Shown piece after piece: positions 47,254-60,919 of a DNA stretch of 64,000 nucleotides. Made by a program: the position numbers and the translations under genes. Position 1 is the stretch's first letter. Each line of letters opens with the position of its first letter. Origin of the DNA: Megamerina dolium (taxonomy: Eukaryota; Arthropoda; Insecta; Diptera; Megamerinidae); contig OY978525.1 of assembly GCA_963854835.1 (NCBI GenBank), positions 95,508,136 to 95,572,135 on the forward strand. Reading direction: 5' to 3'. The notes beneath the pieces were generated by a model. It worked only from the letters and a program-made list of their open reading frames with translations. It did not search any database and was not told the origin of the DNA.

Positions 47254-48792
47254 ATCTCCTTACAGTCGGCTGGGTCCGACCAAACTATACCCTGCATATG
47301 TAGATTTGTATATAAAAAGTTTACTCGAATATCCAACTTTTCTTTTATTTCCACTTTTCGAGAAGTAAAAGGATTTTAAGATAATTCCGAGGCTTAGTAT
47401 GGGAGCTATATAAAAAGTGGGCGTGGCTTACCACTTTCTAGTAAATCCAATTAATTTTTCAATGTTAATCCACACCTTAAATTTGGTGTCCTACGTTGAA
47501 TAGTTTCTAAGTTATGGTGGTTAACATTTTTGTTTAATTTCCTCAACTTTGTATGGGAGCCCCAATAAGAAGTGGGCGTGGTACGCTGATTTTTCTCCAG
47601 ATTATTTCCGACTACCATATTAACGTAAGTGTTAATTATGATTGTTCTAGACAGAAGGATGCAGAAGTTACAGCTATTTCAATTTAAAAGAAATTCGGTC
47701 ATTTTGTATGGGAGCAACTATAAACAGTGGGAGTGGCCAGTCCATTTCCTGTGAGTCTAGTTGCTCTTACAATACTAATCTATATCTTAAATCTGGTTGT
47801 TCTGCGCTGAATAGTTTGCAAGTTATGATGGTTAACTTTTTTTTTAATTTCCGTAACTTTGTATGGGAACCCCAAGAAAGAGTACGCGTGGCACACTGAT
47901 TTTTTTGCAGGTTATTTCCGACTACCATATTAATCTAAACGTCAATTATAGTTATTCTAGCCAGAAGATTGCAGAAGTTACAGCTGTTTCAATTTAAAAG
48001 AAATTCGGTCATTTTGTATGGCGGCTACTATCAACAGTGGGCGTGGCGCGTCTATTTCCTGTGAGCCTACTTGCTCGTACAATACTAATCCACATCTTAA
48101 ATCTCGTTATTCTACGCTGAATAGTTTGCAAGTTATAACCGGTAACATTTTTTTTAATTTCCGCAACTTTGTATGGGAGACCCAAAAAGGAGTGGGCGTG
48201 GCACATTGATTTTCTTCCATATTATTTCTGACTGCCGTGTTAATCTAAGTGTCAATTATGGTTATTCTAGACAGAAGATTGTAGAAGTTACAGCAGTTTC
48301 AATTTAAAAGAAGTACAGACACTTTGTATGGGAGCTACGCTAGAAAGTAGGCGTGGCTCACTCACTTTTGGCGAGGTTATATAGTAGTATAATATAACTC
48401 CATGTGCCAAATATTGTTGTCCCAAGTGGTATATTATGTGAGTTATGGCAAGTTAAAGATTTTGAAAATTTCGAGGTTAGTCGCTTTGAATGCTTGGTGT
48501 GGGCGTGGTTATTGACCGATCATGCCCAATATCAATCCCCTCCGTACCCTTGGATCATAGATTACTTATGCCAAATTTCATCGAAATAGCTCAATATTTA
48601 CTCAAGTTATCGTGCGAACCAGCCAGGTGACAGACAGACGGACGGACGGACGGACATCGTTAAATCGAAAATTTAATCGACGCTGATCACGAATATATAT
48701 CCATGTCTATATCTCCGGAGATTCCTTCAAGTGGACACAAACATCTGACCGAAATGAATATACCATGCATATTGCATTATGCAGGGTATAAA
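47254..48792 (+). repeat. DINE-1-like repeat, copy 3 (tandem pair, right)
   Basis: Same start and end motifs as the left copy (tctccttacagtcggctggg; gcattatgcagggtataaa). The two share long near-identical blocks but differ in the number of internal units. The (GACG)n run is at about 48630-48656. The left-right similarity is highest at the two ends, which fits unequal exchange or tandem insertion of one element. Confidence 0.7.
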
Positions 48793-49739
48793 AATATCTT
48801 GATCAAGGGTACAATATTTATATATATTTTGTACCACCTTCCTCCATCCTTAATTAAAAGAGTAAACAATTTTTTTTGGTTTATTTTTCTGAACAATAAT
48901 TTTTATTTATAATCATTTATTATGATTCATTATTATTAGTATTATCTAAATTAATATTATTATTATTATTATTTTTATTATAATTTATTTCTTCGTCATC
49001 ATCATAATCTTCAGTATCTTCTTCATCATTATAATCATTATAATTTTCTATACAAATACATTCAATAACAACAATTTATTTATAAATTTTTTTTTTGCTT
49101 TATATTACCTCATTATCGATTTGGTTTGTTTTTGTTTTTGTTTTTTTTTTGTTGAGGGGGACTTCTTTTTATTTTTATTTTACAAATACAATAAGTCAGT
49201 GTTATACCTTCTTTTTTGGATTTTTTTTTTAAATAGTATTATTGGTATGATTTTATTAACGATTTTATTCATTTCTCGATTTTAGTTAATCTTTATAATG
49301 TTTGGTTTTAACTTAATAAAATAATTAATTTATTTTTTCCTTGTTTTTTGTTGTTGTTATTTTTAATGTGAAATATTTATATTATTTTTGTTTTTTCTGT
49401 ATATATATGTATCATATACTTTTCATGTTTTTGTTCATTTATTAACAATTATATAATTTATTTACTTTTATCTTAATTACTTATTTTTCGTGTATTCTGT
49501 GTGTATGCGTGTTTGTGTGTGTGTTAAATTAATTCATTTACTATTTATTCGAACCTAATAATTGTTTTAAAAGTTTTGATGTTGATTTTGTTTTGAGTGA
49601 ATTTCTCAAGTGTCCAAACTGTTGCCGAGTGAACGTCCACAGTGGTGCCATATATTGGCATATAAGTGAATTTTAAAGCCTGCACCTTCACAAATTTAAA
49701 AGCGCATTTTCGTCCGCAAACAATAAAATTAGCATACAA

Positions 49740-49870
49740 AAGGTGCTAATGTCTTTGAGTTCAAAGCTTCTGGTAGCTTCCATTGGGCACTTTGATGCTT
49801 TGTATTCAGGTCATAGTAGAAACAATATGTTCCATCACCGGATTATTATTAAATTACAATTCTGAAAATA
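49740..49870 (-). pseudogene. Mariner transposase fragment
   Basis: The minus strand gives TGDGTYCFYYDLNTKHQSAQ then WKLPEALNSKT, matching the TGDE-W first catalytic region of mariner transposases, with Gly in place of the usual acidic residue. Only this piece is clearly readable. Confidence 0.65.
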
Positions 49871-51036
49871 TGCTCTCTATCCTTGGATAAATCTGCTAAC
49901 CTTTTATCGTTAGAATGGTTTTTGAATCAATTTCGAAATCTCTTTAAGAAGAATTGGCAACTACTAATCCGAGGATTATTTTGCATGGTGAGACGATCTC
50001 GATTATATTAAGACCCGGCACACAGGCTGATAGTTAGTATACACAAAATGAAGCCGAATGGAATGTTTTCGGAGTAGAAGTTTCGAGAATTTTTTTCATT
50101 TCATTTCCCATCATCATATTGCATGAAGGCCAATATCTATATAACGATTGAGAATATCTGCATATCTGCATATTTTTTCCTTGCTTTCTAAATGTCGAAA
50201 TGTTCTTGAAGATGCAAGCTTTAAAATATATTAATTTGCCAATAGATGGCGCTACAGTAGAAGCCTAGTGAGCAAAACTTTGAAAACTTTCGAAACATAC
50301 GATGTACCTATGTGACAGTTGCTGTTATTATTATGTTTGTTGTTGTTGTTATTGGTGGTAAAACCAAAAATGTGTAATTTACTAATAATAATAATTATAA
50401 CGATAATAATAGTTATTTACTTAATTATTTTGGTTGGTTTTTTGCTTTATACGTAATGATATCAAGTACAAGTTGGTTTCACATAAATAATTATAGTATT
50501 TCCTAAATCGCAATTTGCCTAAATGTTATTATTATTATAGTTCTTAGATGTGTGTGTGTGTGAGTGTGTATGTATGTATGTGGTTGTGTTAGTGTATATT
50601 TTAATTTTAATTAATTTAATAGGTATATTTTTTTTTTTCGTTTTTTCTTTAATTTTATAAATTTTTTTTGTTGGCATTTTCTAAATTATGTTTTTTCTTT
50701 CCTTTTATATGACTACAATATTTTATGACTATTTTGAATTTTTTGTTGTGGTAAAAAATAATTGTTACAATTACATTAACATTATTCAACAGCAGCAGCT
50801 GCTGTAATCAGAATTACATATTACAAAATTATTGTATCTCATTTAAAGGGGAGGGGGGGGGGGAAAACAATTCAATACAATTTGAAATTTTCTATCGCTT
50901 TGCAAGACATAACATTAAATTAATTTATTACCATAATTACATAGTTAATGGTATTGATCATATGCAATTATTTATTATATTTATTTATTGAAATTCTTTG
51001 TGTGTTGTGTGTATGTGAGTGTATGTTTGATGTTTT

Positions 51037-51070
<34 letters not shown>

Positions 51071-53829
51071 TTTGTACATATGTATTTATATTATTAAATG
51101 TAGTATTTTGTTTTGTTGTTGTAAAGTAATTCATTTTCGTAATTTTAACTACTCGTTGGCAAAATTTATTTATTTCGAGAACATATATAGTTTGTGGTTT
51201 TTAAGTTTATTTATTTATTTTTCATTTCATTTAATGCATTCATCTCTAGTTTTTCATTTCTGCATTACAATTTAATATTTAACTCATAATCGAATTTTTC
51301 ATGTATACTTCGTACATTACTTTGTGCATTCCACCACTTTCTTCATTAATTTGTTTTTTTTTTTTATTAATCATTTCGTTTTGGTAATCCTTTTTGTTGT
51401 TGTTGCTTTTGGAAATTCTCTGAAGCTGCTGTATGTGTGTTCATCTGTATTCCTCATTCTTCATTTAAATTTAAATCAATTAACGTTAATTAATTATTTA
51501 GGCATCTATTCATGTTAACTATATTATATATATATTTATATAAATATGTAAGTATATCAAAAAGTTATACAAAAATTAATGTGTAACAATTTGTAATATG
51601 CGGCTTATGCTGTCGCGTCATCATCATCATCATAATCATCATCATTCGATTGAAACATTGAGGGTCGCTTACAAACACATTCATTTCATATTTAAATTTA
51701 TATAAAGTATGCTCTTTTAATACCTTTTCCTCTTGGATTTTTATAGGGCTGTTATCGCTATTTGCAGTGCGATTTTTGTTCGACATAAGTGTATACGAGT
51801 TGTTTTATTTCTTCTTCTGCTTCTTTGCATATTCGTACTTACTTGAAAAGTCGGAGCCGATCATTTTAGTTGAAAAGGTATGCTTCTTATTTGTGGCATG
51901 TTTGCTAATTTTCTTGTTCGAAAGAAATTCAATTACTAAATGCAATCAGCTAAGATTGAAGGAAAAGCAATTGGACCAAAGAAAATGCAACAGAAATTCT
52001 TTGCGAATTAACTATAATAAAAATTATGAAAAATCAATATAAAAAAATTCTCATAAATATTTTGTGCTTCACAATACATCAGAACGTATTTGCAAGTTTT
52101 GCACTTCAAATTCACCTTATTCCATTTTACAAAGAAAATTCACATTTTTCAATGCCAAATTAAGATTTTTTCATATTAAATTCAACATTTTACAATTGAT
52201 AATCACTTTTCTTTTTTCAAATAAAATTCATTCACACATATTCCATTCCCGAAATCTCGAACAGGTATGTTATTTCTGGATTTTGTGAGAATGATTTGAA
52301 AAATGGCGAAAATTTTCCTTGGAAAAAGATGAATTTGGTTTACAATTGAAACGCAAAATTTGTATTAATTATTACAATTATTTTGCATTATTATCATTAC
52401 TATTATTATTATTATTATTATTTAAAATTCTTACTTGGGCTTCAAGTTACTTTCATGAATAGCGGAGTATTACGAATCTTTCTTTTAAGATTTTTGTTTA
52501 TACATTTTATTTTTGTTTATATAAATACTTATGTATTTTGATTGAAAAAAATCATAAAAAGAAAACAAAACGAAATGCGAATTTATTATCAGTTATAATT
52601 TTTCGAGTTTTTTTTTGGATTATATTTATATAATATTGTACATATTTTCAATTTTTTATTTTTACAAAATATAAATGTGCATTTGATGTTGTAATTGAGT
52701 GTTATTAATACATACAGAGTAACGAAAATCTTTTGTACGAGAGTACTCATATGTGAATGCATATCTCTATATTCGTTTGTATGCACATTGACAATGTGGT
52801 TTTAAAAATGTTGCTGTTTTTCTTTTGGGCATTTTAAAATGTCAATATAATTTATGCATTTGATTTTTCTTATTTTCAATTGGGTTGGTGTTTTTTTTTC
52901 TTTTCTCTATACAAATTTCATAATAAAATGTACTCATTCGTTTCTATAATTATTATAATGTACTTTCGTACTATTTGCTTTTATTGTGTTGTATTTAGTT
53001 ATTTAGTATGTAAGTATGTATTTATGAATGTATGTATGTAATATAAGTTTTTGTGTATTCGAATTTTCTTTACTTAGTATTAATTATTAATTATTTATGC
53101 ATTATTATTCTGTACTTTTTCATTAAAGTAATTCGTCAGTTTTTTTCAAAATGTTTTTTATTATTTCTTTTATATTAAATTGTATTTTTGGTGTCGAAAT
53201 AGAATTGAAAAAAAAAAAATTATAATGTGTAGTTCTTTTATTTTGCTTTCATCTAAAACTGCCAGCAGTTTAAAGATTGTTGTTATGTTTATAATTAGTT
53301 ATTATTAAACAATATATTTAATAATGAAAACAGTAATAATAATGATTTTTTGCAGTGCTGAATTAACAAAATCGCTAAGCCACTGACCTAAAACTATCGT
53401 CACAAGTATGGAGTGCGCCATCTCAGACACTAATAGTATGTACCTCCTAACGGATATTTAATAATAGTAACAATAATGATAATAGTAATAATAATAGTGA
53501 TAATTAAATGAAGAAATAATCGAAATCGACCTCATACGATTCATATCAAAGCTCACTAATTAGACGCTCACTTGTGTTAGACGCTTGTAGCAAAAACCGG
53601 CAAAAGTTTATCATTTTGATTGCACGAATTTAATTTGTTCATATTTTCATTCAGTAACCAACGTTATATGTGAACATACGTTCATTACCCGAAATTGATT
53701 TGCAAACGAAAACGACTAAACGACAATGACTAAACGACTAGACTAGACCAACAAGTGGGAGATAATGTATTAAAGGATCTTTTACTACTGTACCAGCGTG
53801 AGACATGACGAATGCTCGAGACGTCCAAA

Positions 53830-54070
53830 ACTGAAACCAAATGGTGCTGAACTCGAATCGACATCGAATTAAAGTGAAAGAGTTTGCAAATGGGATAAAT
53901 ATGTCCGAAGAATGTGTTTTTGACATATTGAAACCAGATTTAGACATGAGAATGATGTCCGTAATTTGGGTGCCGCATTTGCTCATGTTAGACAAAAAAA
54001 AAATTAATTCGAATAAACCTTTCCACTTTATTTGGACAGGTTAAAGAGATCGGAGAGTATCGCTGGGAAA
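53830..54070 (+). pseudogene. Mariner transposase fragment, helix-turn-helix part
   Basis: The plus-strand frame has RIKVKEFANGINMSEECVFD, then LKPDLDMRMMSVIWVPHLLM, collinear with the second DNA-binding domain and linker of mariner proteins (the usual R-x-L-V-x-E-I-A ... H-x-x-L-x-M-R-K ... W-V-P-x-L-L). No catalytic domain follows. Confidence 0.7.
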
Positions 54071-56325
54071 ATAAATCGTAGAAAATAAAAATTTATTTGG
54101 AAGAAATATTGATGTTCTGTGAGATGTGATTGAAGCGGATCGATATGTGAAATACCAAAAGATGTATCATTGCTAGAAGTCAAAGGTTGTAAATTATTTA
54201 GCATGAGTATTTATCTCAAAAAAAGTTTACTGTGTGCAATACAATATTGTAAAAATACACGAAAGTTTATTTGCCTCTTAAGGGCCCGTAATAGCACACC
54301 AATTGATTATTTGGGTGTTCCAACAAATGTTTTTCGATCACGAAACCCTTAAAAACAATTATTGCTGTTTGCAACAGAAATAGGTACATAATCCTTCACC
54401 ACTATAATATCAGCTCTCACGGAGCAAATCAAAAAGCTAATCTGAAAAGGCTGTTTCTGAAATACCCACTTGTGAATGAAATAAGCGTTTCGACAACTGA
54501 ATATTTGCAGAAGCAATAAGGTGATTTTTGTGAATAGTGTGAACAGTGTGAATAGTGAACAACACAACTTTGTGTTGAATAAATGATAACAAATTGATGT
54601 AGAAAAGAAAAAAAAAAGATAACAAAAATATAAATAATACGGTAATCAACATTATAATGAGGCCTTCCTAAGATCCGAATTGATCTAGGTTAGAATTCGA
54701 AGGAAGTGATGTCACAAGAAATCTCCCACTCGGAAAAAATGAATATTCAATTCCTGATCTGTCCAAATAAAATACCTTTTGTGAATAATAAAATAGTTCA
54801 GCCAGATCGCTAGTATTTAGTTTAGTATTTCTTTTCGCATACGCATACGCTGAATGCATATTATGAGAGGAAAGCAGAATTAAGTGAAGTATGTTCTCCA
54901 GTATGATATATAAGAGATGAAATTAAATCGGACCCACTGTAGACTTGTGAATTCATTTTAATGACAATAATATTAACAATAATCATAATAATTTGTAATA
55001 TTATACCACTTGCAATAACAATACAAATAATATTTAGCCTATACTTTTTGTTCTTTAGAAAACTTTAACAAAAATTATACTAATAAATCGCAAACATCCT
55101 TAGGGACAAGTACAAAACTTTTTCAAAAATGTACATATATCTAAAAAACCCAAAAAAATGTATGTCTTTTCAAGTAAAATAAAACAACTATTTATTTCAA
55201 TTCATCAATAATTAACAAGTCATATATCTACATACAATATATATCGTATCCTCTTCGAAATATTAGAGTCAATGTGGTGGGATGGGTGGTGGTATATGTA
55301 CATACATGAAGAACAATTTTAGATGTCATAACTTGTTGATACGCATACACATAAATGTTGAATGCATTATGCATATTGCAATGATACGCCTACCTATATT
55401 TAGTATGGGAATGTTGTGTATGTATGTATGGTATGTATTTCATATAGGTAACGTGGATTATTATGTATTTATTTGTAGGTAATTATTATTATTATTTTTC
55501 TTTTATTAATTAATATGTAGGTGTGTATTTATGTAAGTACTCGTAGTAGATTAGTGCCAATTAGTGTTTTTTTATTGTTTCTTCTTCTTCTTCTTCTTCT
55601 TCTTGTTGTTGTTATTATTTTAATCCATATTACTAATGCACTTAATTATTATGTTTGGTAGAAGATTTCCTTTTTGTTGTTGTTCTTTTTTTATGTAAAG
55701 GAGCAATTACGATATACTATATACTCGTAAATATATGTATGTATTTAAATATTTGGTTGTTGTTTTGTTGCTATTTATATGCCATGTTATTATTCAATTA
55801 ATAATCATATTAATTGCTAAATATTTTGTAATATTAAGATTATAACTATTAGAATCGTTTACAAATAGAAGAGTTACTTATAATACGTTTACTGTGCGCT
55901 TCATATTCATGGTTTTCTTTATTTTATATATTTTTGTTTTTCTTTCTTATTACTTATTATCATTATTATTAGTATTTACCATTATTAGTTTAGCTATTCA
56001 TATTAATCATATTAATCAATATTGATAATTAAAAGTAAATGAAGACGTTCTTTTTGTTGTTGTTGTTGTTGTTGTTTTATTCAAATTTTGTTGTCTTTTC
56101 TGCTTCTTCATTTCTAATAATAGCAAACATTTTTATCATGTTTTTTAATAGATCCCTTTAAAACTAAGTATATATATATAGAGAGAGAGATATATATTTG
56201 TTGCTTTTAATTTATTAATCAAAAAGGTGGCTGTTGATACGCGTATAATCCGTATTCGTAATTCGTTTTTAACACTTTTGTTATTCTTATTTATTCTTAT
56301 TTATGTTTTGGCATGAATGAATGTA

Positions 56326-57515
56326 CGCAGTGTGTTTAAAAAGTTTCCAAACTCGTGGTAATACCATGCAGCTCCACAGACATGTTGACAGTTTTTAAGT
56401 TTCATTCTGTCAACAAAAATAAAATTTAGCACTAGTAAAGGTGCTACTGTTTTTATATCTCTGGTCATCAAAATGAAATTCATGCTCAATTGCGAATTCA
56501 TGCTTATTTATAAGCAATTTGAAGATGACGTGTCAATGTCTTTTCAATAACGGTTAAAATTCAACATAGTATTTAAATCTTTTGTAAAAAAAATAATTAC
56601 AAGTCTATGGAAATTCATGTCGAAATGGTGAAATGCTGTTAGGTAAATATGGCCCTTCAAAATCAATGGTTTGTAAGCTCGGTGGTTTATTTAAAAGTGC
56701 TCGTACAAGCATTGCAGACAATCCATGTGAAGAACGTCCAAAATCCAAATCCATACCAGAAATCATAGCAAAATGCAGCGTATTCTTTTGGAAGATCGTC
56801 GATTGACAGAGAGTGAGAGAGAGATGGAAATGTAGCAGAGGCCCTAGGCATCTCATTAAGAAGTGAAATGCATATTTGAAGTGAAGTTTTGGGTTTTAAA
56901 AAGCTGTGTGCACAATGTGTGCCATATTCGCTGACGATGGAAGAAAAATATGAAAAAGATTATCTTTAAATTGGTAAAACAATAATATCAGATCATAATT
57001 GCAACCTTCTGGACTAATTGGATGCAAACATCTGCGAAAAAAGGCGTGATTTACAGAAGAAAAAACTAATTTTTCATCAAGGCAATGCGGCTGCTCACAG
57101 ACTATTGCTATGACTATTGTCCCACCTCAAAAATTTAGTTTCGTTGCAAGCGATTTTCATCAAACCAAGAGGTGGTGGTTCAAAATGTTTGCTTAGCAAT
57201 CTCGATTCGTAGAGATTCAAACTCCATTAAAAAATTCGTTATTGGTAATGATGGTGATGGTGTTTGTAGTATGATCTGAAAATGAAGCGATAAGATGCCG
57301 AATGATAGTTGCTAGAAGAAGGCAGACTGCAAAAAAGGGCTGACGACTAGAGGCATGTAAATATATTAGCACATTTTGTGGTTTATTGGCCCTGATGGAC
57401 TGGACTGATGATTCCGAAGTGTGAAAATATATGTCAAGTTATAGGATATATGTCAATAGAAGACTGTGAAAGTTTACCGAGCACTAGTTGGGAATCTTTT
57501 GAAACTCACTGTGCA
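56326..57515 (+). mobile_element. Mariner-like element, near full-length but dead
   Basis: The ends form imperfect inverted repeats (cagtgtgtttaaaaagtttcc at the left; the complement of ggaatcttttgaaactcactg at the right) flanked by TA, about 1.19 kb. Inside, shifting plus-strand frames give GRPKSKSIPEIIAK, ILLEDRRLTESERE, VAEALGISLRS, LGFKKLCAQCVPYSL and, further on, FHQGNAAAHRLLL, in the normal mariner order. Many stops and indels are present. Its exact ends are uncertain by a few bases. Confidence 0.75.
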
Positions 57516-59030
57516 TATTGTATGTGTTAGTGTGTGCGTGTGTGTGTGTGTAAGTGTTTGTGTTATAATATTTTGTTTTTTTTTTTTTTTCTAAACTTTC
57601 TTTTTTTCTAAATGATTTATGCTATAGAATTTAACATTGTTATAATTTGTTTTATTTGATTTTTGTTGGTTTTTCCTTTGTATTTAGCTAACCTATTATT
57701 CTTTGCTTGTTATTTGTTTTTGGTGATTTCTTCATGAAATACTTTACAATTTATCATATGAATTATAACATTGGTTTAATATTTCTTTAATTAAATGTTT
57801 GTTGTTGTTGTTGTTATTTTGTTCTCCTATAAAACTAATTTTTGGCAGTTTTTTCTTGTGTATATAAGTATGTATCTTTTTTGTTGTTGTTATTATTTTA
57901 TTTTGAATAATTCTTTTTTTTTTTAGTTGTAATAAAATATGTTTTTATTTTAATTTGTTAATTTATTATTATTATTATTTTTTTTTTTTTTGGTTTTTGC
58001 AATAGAAAGAATATAATTAATTTTGTTGAAATATAACTTTTCCTATTTGATGAAAATTTTTTGTATTATTTTATTATAATTTTGAATTATTTTTAAAAAC
58101 ATTGTTATTATTATTTTGATCATTTTCGCGTTTTCATTATCGCAAATATTACTGCGATCAAAAAGATTTCGCATACTTGAATTCCAATTCATGTTAATGT
58201 TGCATTAGTCGAAAACGATGATGGATTTGAGCAAAAGTCAATCAAAAATAAGTAAGATTTTGTATTAAATATTGCGAAAATCTATTAAATAACGCAACAG
58301 AATTGTGCTGAAGAATGTATGCATCGAGCACAATTCAAGGTGTGCTACAAAATGTTTGAAGAAAACGTGTGGAAGACGGCCGCCAACAAATGGGACAGTA
58401 AGTCAATCAAAAATTTGATTCCAAATCTTGTTGAAGTATTCTTTTTGAACGATGCTACCAATTTGGCCTCATGCGCATCTTTTATGAGATGAAATGTTCA
58501 TCAGATTCAATTAAATGAATCTGGTTCTTTGCTTAAAATTTGGTGACTTTTGTATTTTTCAAAACTTTCGTAATTTTGTCAATAACATTGTCTCGTGAAA
58601 TTGAAATACAAATTTGCGAAAACTTTTTAATCACAATAGTTCATTCAATTTAAATACATTCTCTAGATACGTTGGCATTTTATAAATATTTTTCTATAGA
58701 ATTTCATCTTCATTATTGATTAACTACAATATATTGAAATTAAAAATTTTTCCTATAGCAAGAATTTCTCTTTTTGTAAAATAAAAAGAAATATATTGAT
58801 TCTTGGTATTTACTATCATGTATATACTATATACATATGTATGTATATAAGTTTGTCTATGTAAGAAAAAAAAAAATAAAAAAGAGAGAAAAACAAAAAA
58901 AAAAAAAACGGTTAAAAATTTAAATTTACTATGCACTTTTTAAGATATTGAACTTTTTGTTTTTATTGTAGATGGTGTTGGTGGTGGTGATGGTAGTGGT
59001 GGTGGGGCGGACTCTTCCAAATATGTAACA

Positions 59031-59285
59031 CTATGATTTCAAATACCTCGATTGGTATACGATCGGTGTAGATGGTGGTGATGTTAGTGATGATGGTGGT
59101 GGTGATGTTGGTAGTATATATTGGTTTTGTTGGTGTTTCTGTTGCTGTTGTACCTGTTGTTGTTGTCGCCTTTGTAGTAATCGCCACCACCACCACCAAC
59201 ACCAACAGCATCGGTGCCACCAATCGTTTATATTGAAGTTGTAATTAAAAAATAAACGATACATTTTATTACAGCTACTATTAGT

Positions 59286-59324
<39 letters not shown>

Positions 59325-59906
59325 TATGCTATTACCCATGTGATTAATATTATCACTATTGTAATCTCTATAATTAGTATTACTATTATTATTATTATGA
59401 TAATAATTATTGTAATAGTAATAATTTATAATTAATATTATAATTTTATTATCATATTCATCATTATTCTCACGAGAAGAATTATTATTTGGTAATTTCA
59501 TAATTTCCATATTATTACAAATATTAAATTTACCACTACAAATTTCATTTTCACCACTAATGTAGAAGAAATTTATAATCATGTTCATTGCTTCATTAAC
59601 ATCATGATCATCATTATAATAATTATTATTATTACAAGAATTATTACTACCCCTACTTCTACTACAAATTTTCATATGATTACACCTACTATAAGTATTA
59701 GTGTTATTACTAATATTATTATTACTAGTACTATTACCACTTTTGCTGCTACTTCGACTACTATTACTACGACTACTAGTACTACTACTACTACTATTAC
59801 CACCACTAAAATGTATTTTTTTACTTTTACAATAGATAATCCTTATCATTATATTCAATATATGAACGGTTTGTTTGAATAATTTTTTCATTTTATTACT
59901 ACTATT

Positions 59907-59940
<34 letters not shown>

Positions 59941-60919
59941 TTATTCATATTATGATTATTTTTACTACTAGAATTATTAATTTTTCTTGTGCTACCATTG
60001 CATATGAATCCATCATAGCTATCCCTGTGTACTAATGCTTTACTAATTCTATCGTTTGCTATTGCCATTTTGCCATTTCTTTGACTTTTTGGCCCATCAT
60101 TGTAATGTGCGCACTTCATTATCAACGGAGCATTCATTTGAGGTGGCAACTCATCAACAAAGCCACCGGATGTTCGCTGTTTCCGTTGCACTCTGCGTGC
60201 ATGTCGTTGTTGCACAATAGTTGTTCCAGCCGTATAACTGCTTAGTAGGCATAACAACGTACAAAGCCAAAGCAATAATTGTTGTGCAATGGCAGTGTGC
60301 CGCCGTCGTCTTCCTGTAGTCGTCATCGTCTTCGATGTTGCTTTTATGATGTCGCTGCTGCTGCTGCTGCTTCTGCTGTCACGAATACCACCAAAACCAC
60401 CACCATAATGATGTATAGTTGTTGCCGCAGACGCATAATATGGTATAGTGCAACGACTTGTTACTGTTGGCACTGCTGGGCAATCACTGGATAATGCCTC
60501 CTCAGGCATATCCTCTGTATCATCATCATAATAATAGGTGCCATCATAATGTACGTAGTGTGGCAGGTATTCCATTAATTGTTTGCTCATTGCCGTTGTT
60601 GCCCCACTGCTGCTGTTGTTTTTCAATGCAATGGCAATACTTGCCGAACGTATGTTCGTCTCATTGGCCGCAGCCAACCAATGACCTGGTAAACCTGTAT
60701 CCGGTCGTCTTTGAGTTGTTGCGGTCAATGTGATATTATGAACACGTCGTTGTTGTGTTGCATTTACCATCGCCGTTTGCTCATTGCCATCCGGCATTAT
60801 GAATTCCATACAATATGTGCATAGACCAGCAACAGCATCACCACAGTAACTGTAACAACATTCTGGTGGGCCATGACTTGATTTACGAAATTGTTCACCC
60901 GTCTCTGGTATATTTTGAT
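59031..60919 (-). CDS. mid1: mid1 last exon: Cys cluster, membrane segment, Asn-rich tail
   Basis: After GTACTCAG it reads DQNIPETGEQFRKSSHGP, then the ECCYSYCGD and GLCTYCMEF cysteines. Several hundred residues of Thr/Ser/Ala-rich and acidic sequence precede the hydrophobic segment. After ALVHRDSYDGFICNG a tail dominated by Asn, Ser and Tyr runs to the stop at 59031. The tail's coding status rests on its open frame alone. An unseen splice before the low-complexity part cannot be excluded. Confidence 0.85.

Larger units (their letters stand above)
48793..59030. other. T-rich region downstream of mid1
   Basis: About 10 kb with strong strand asymmetry: long T-runs, gttgttgtt and ttattatta repeats on the plus strand. 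It holds no ORF I can support apart from the three mariner relics listed separately. On the minus strand it is A-rich and directly follows the mid1 stop codon, so part of it may be that gene's 3' UTR. An AATAAA on the minus strand (58967-58962) is the first of many candidate poly(A) signals. Simple repeats include (TTC)n at 55580-55604, (GT)n at 57528-57550 and a T-run at 51040-51068. Confidence 0.45.

Noticed and set aside
58190..58520. Possible additional mariner-like fragment
   Set aside because: Some frames hint at transposase-like residues, but no motif was convincing enough to name.
59604..59882. Plus-strand Ile/Thr-rich ORF
   Set aside because: Antisense shadow of the Asn/Ser repeats in the last mid1 exon.
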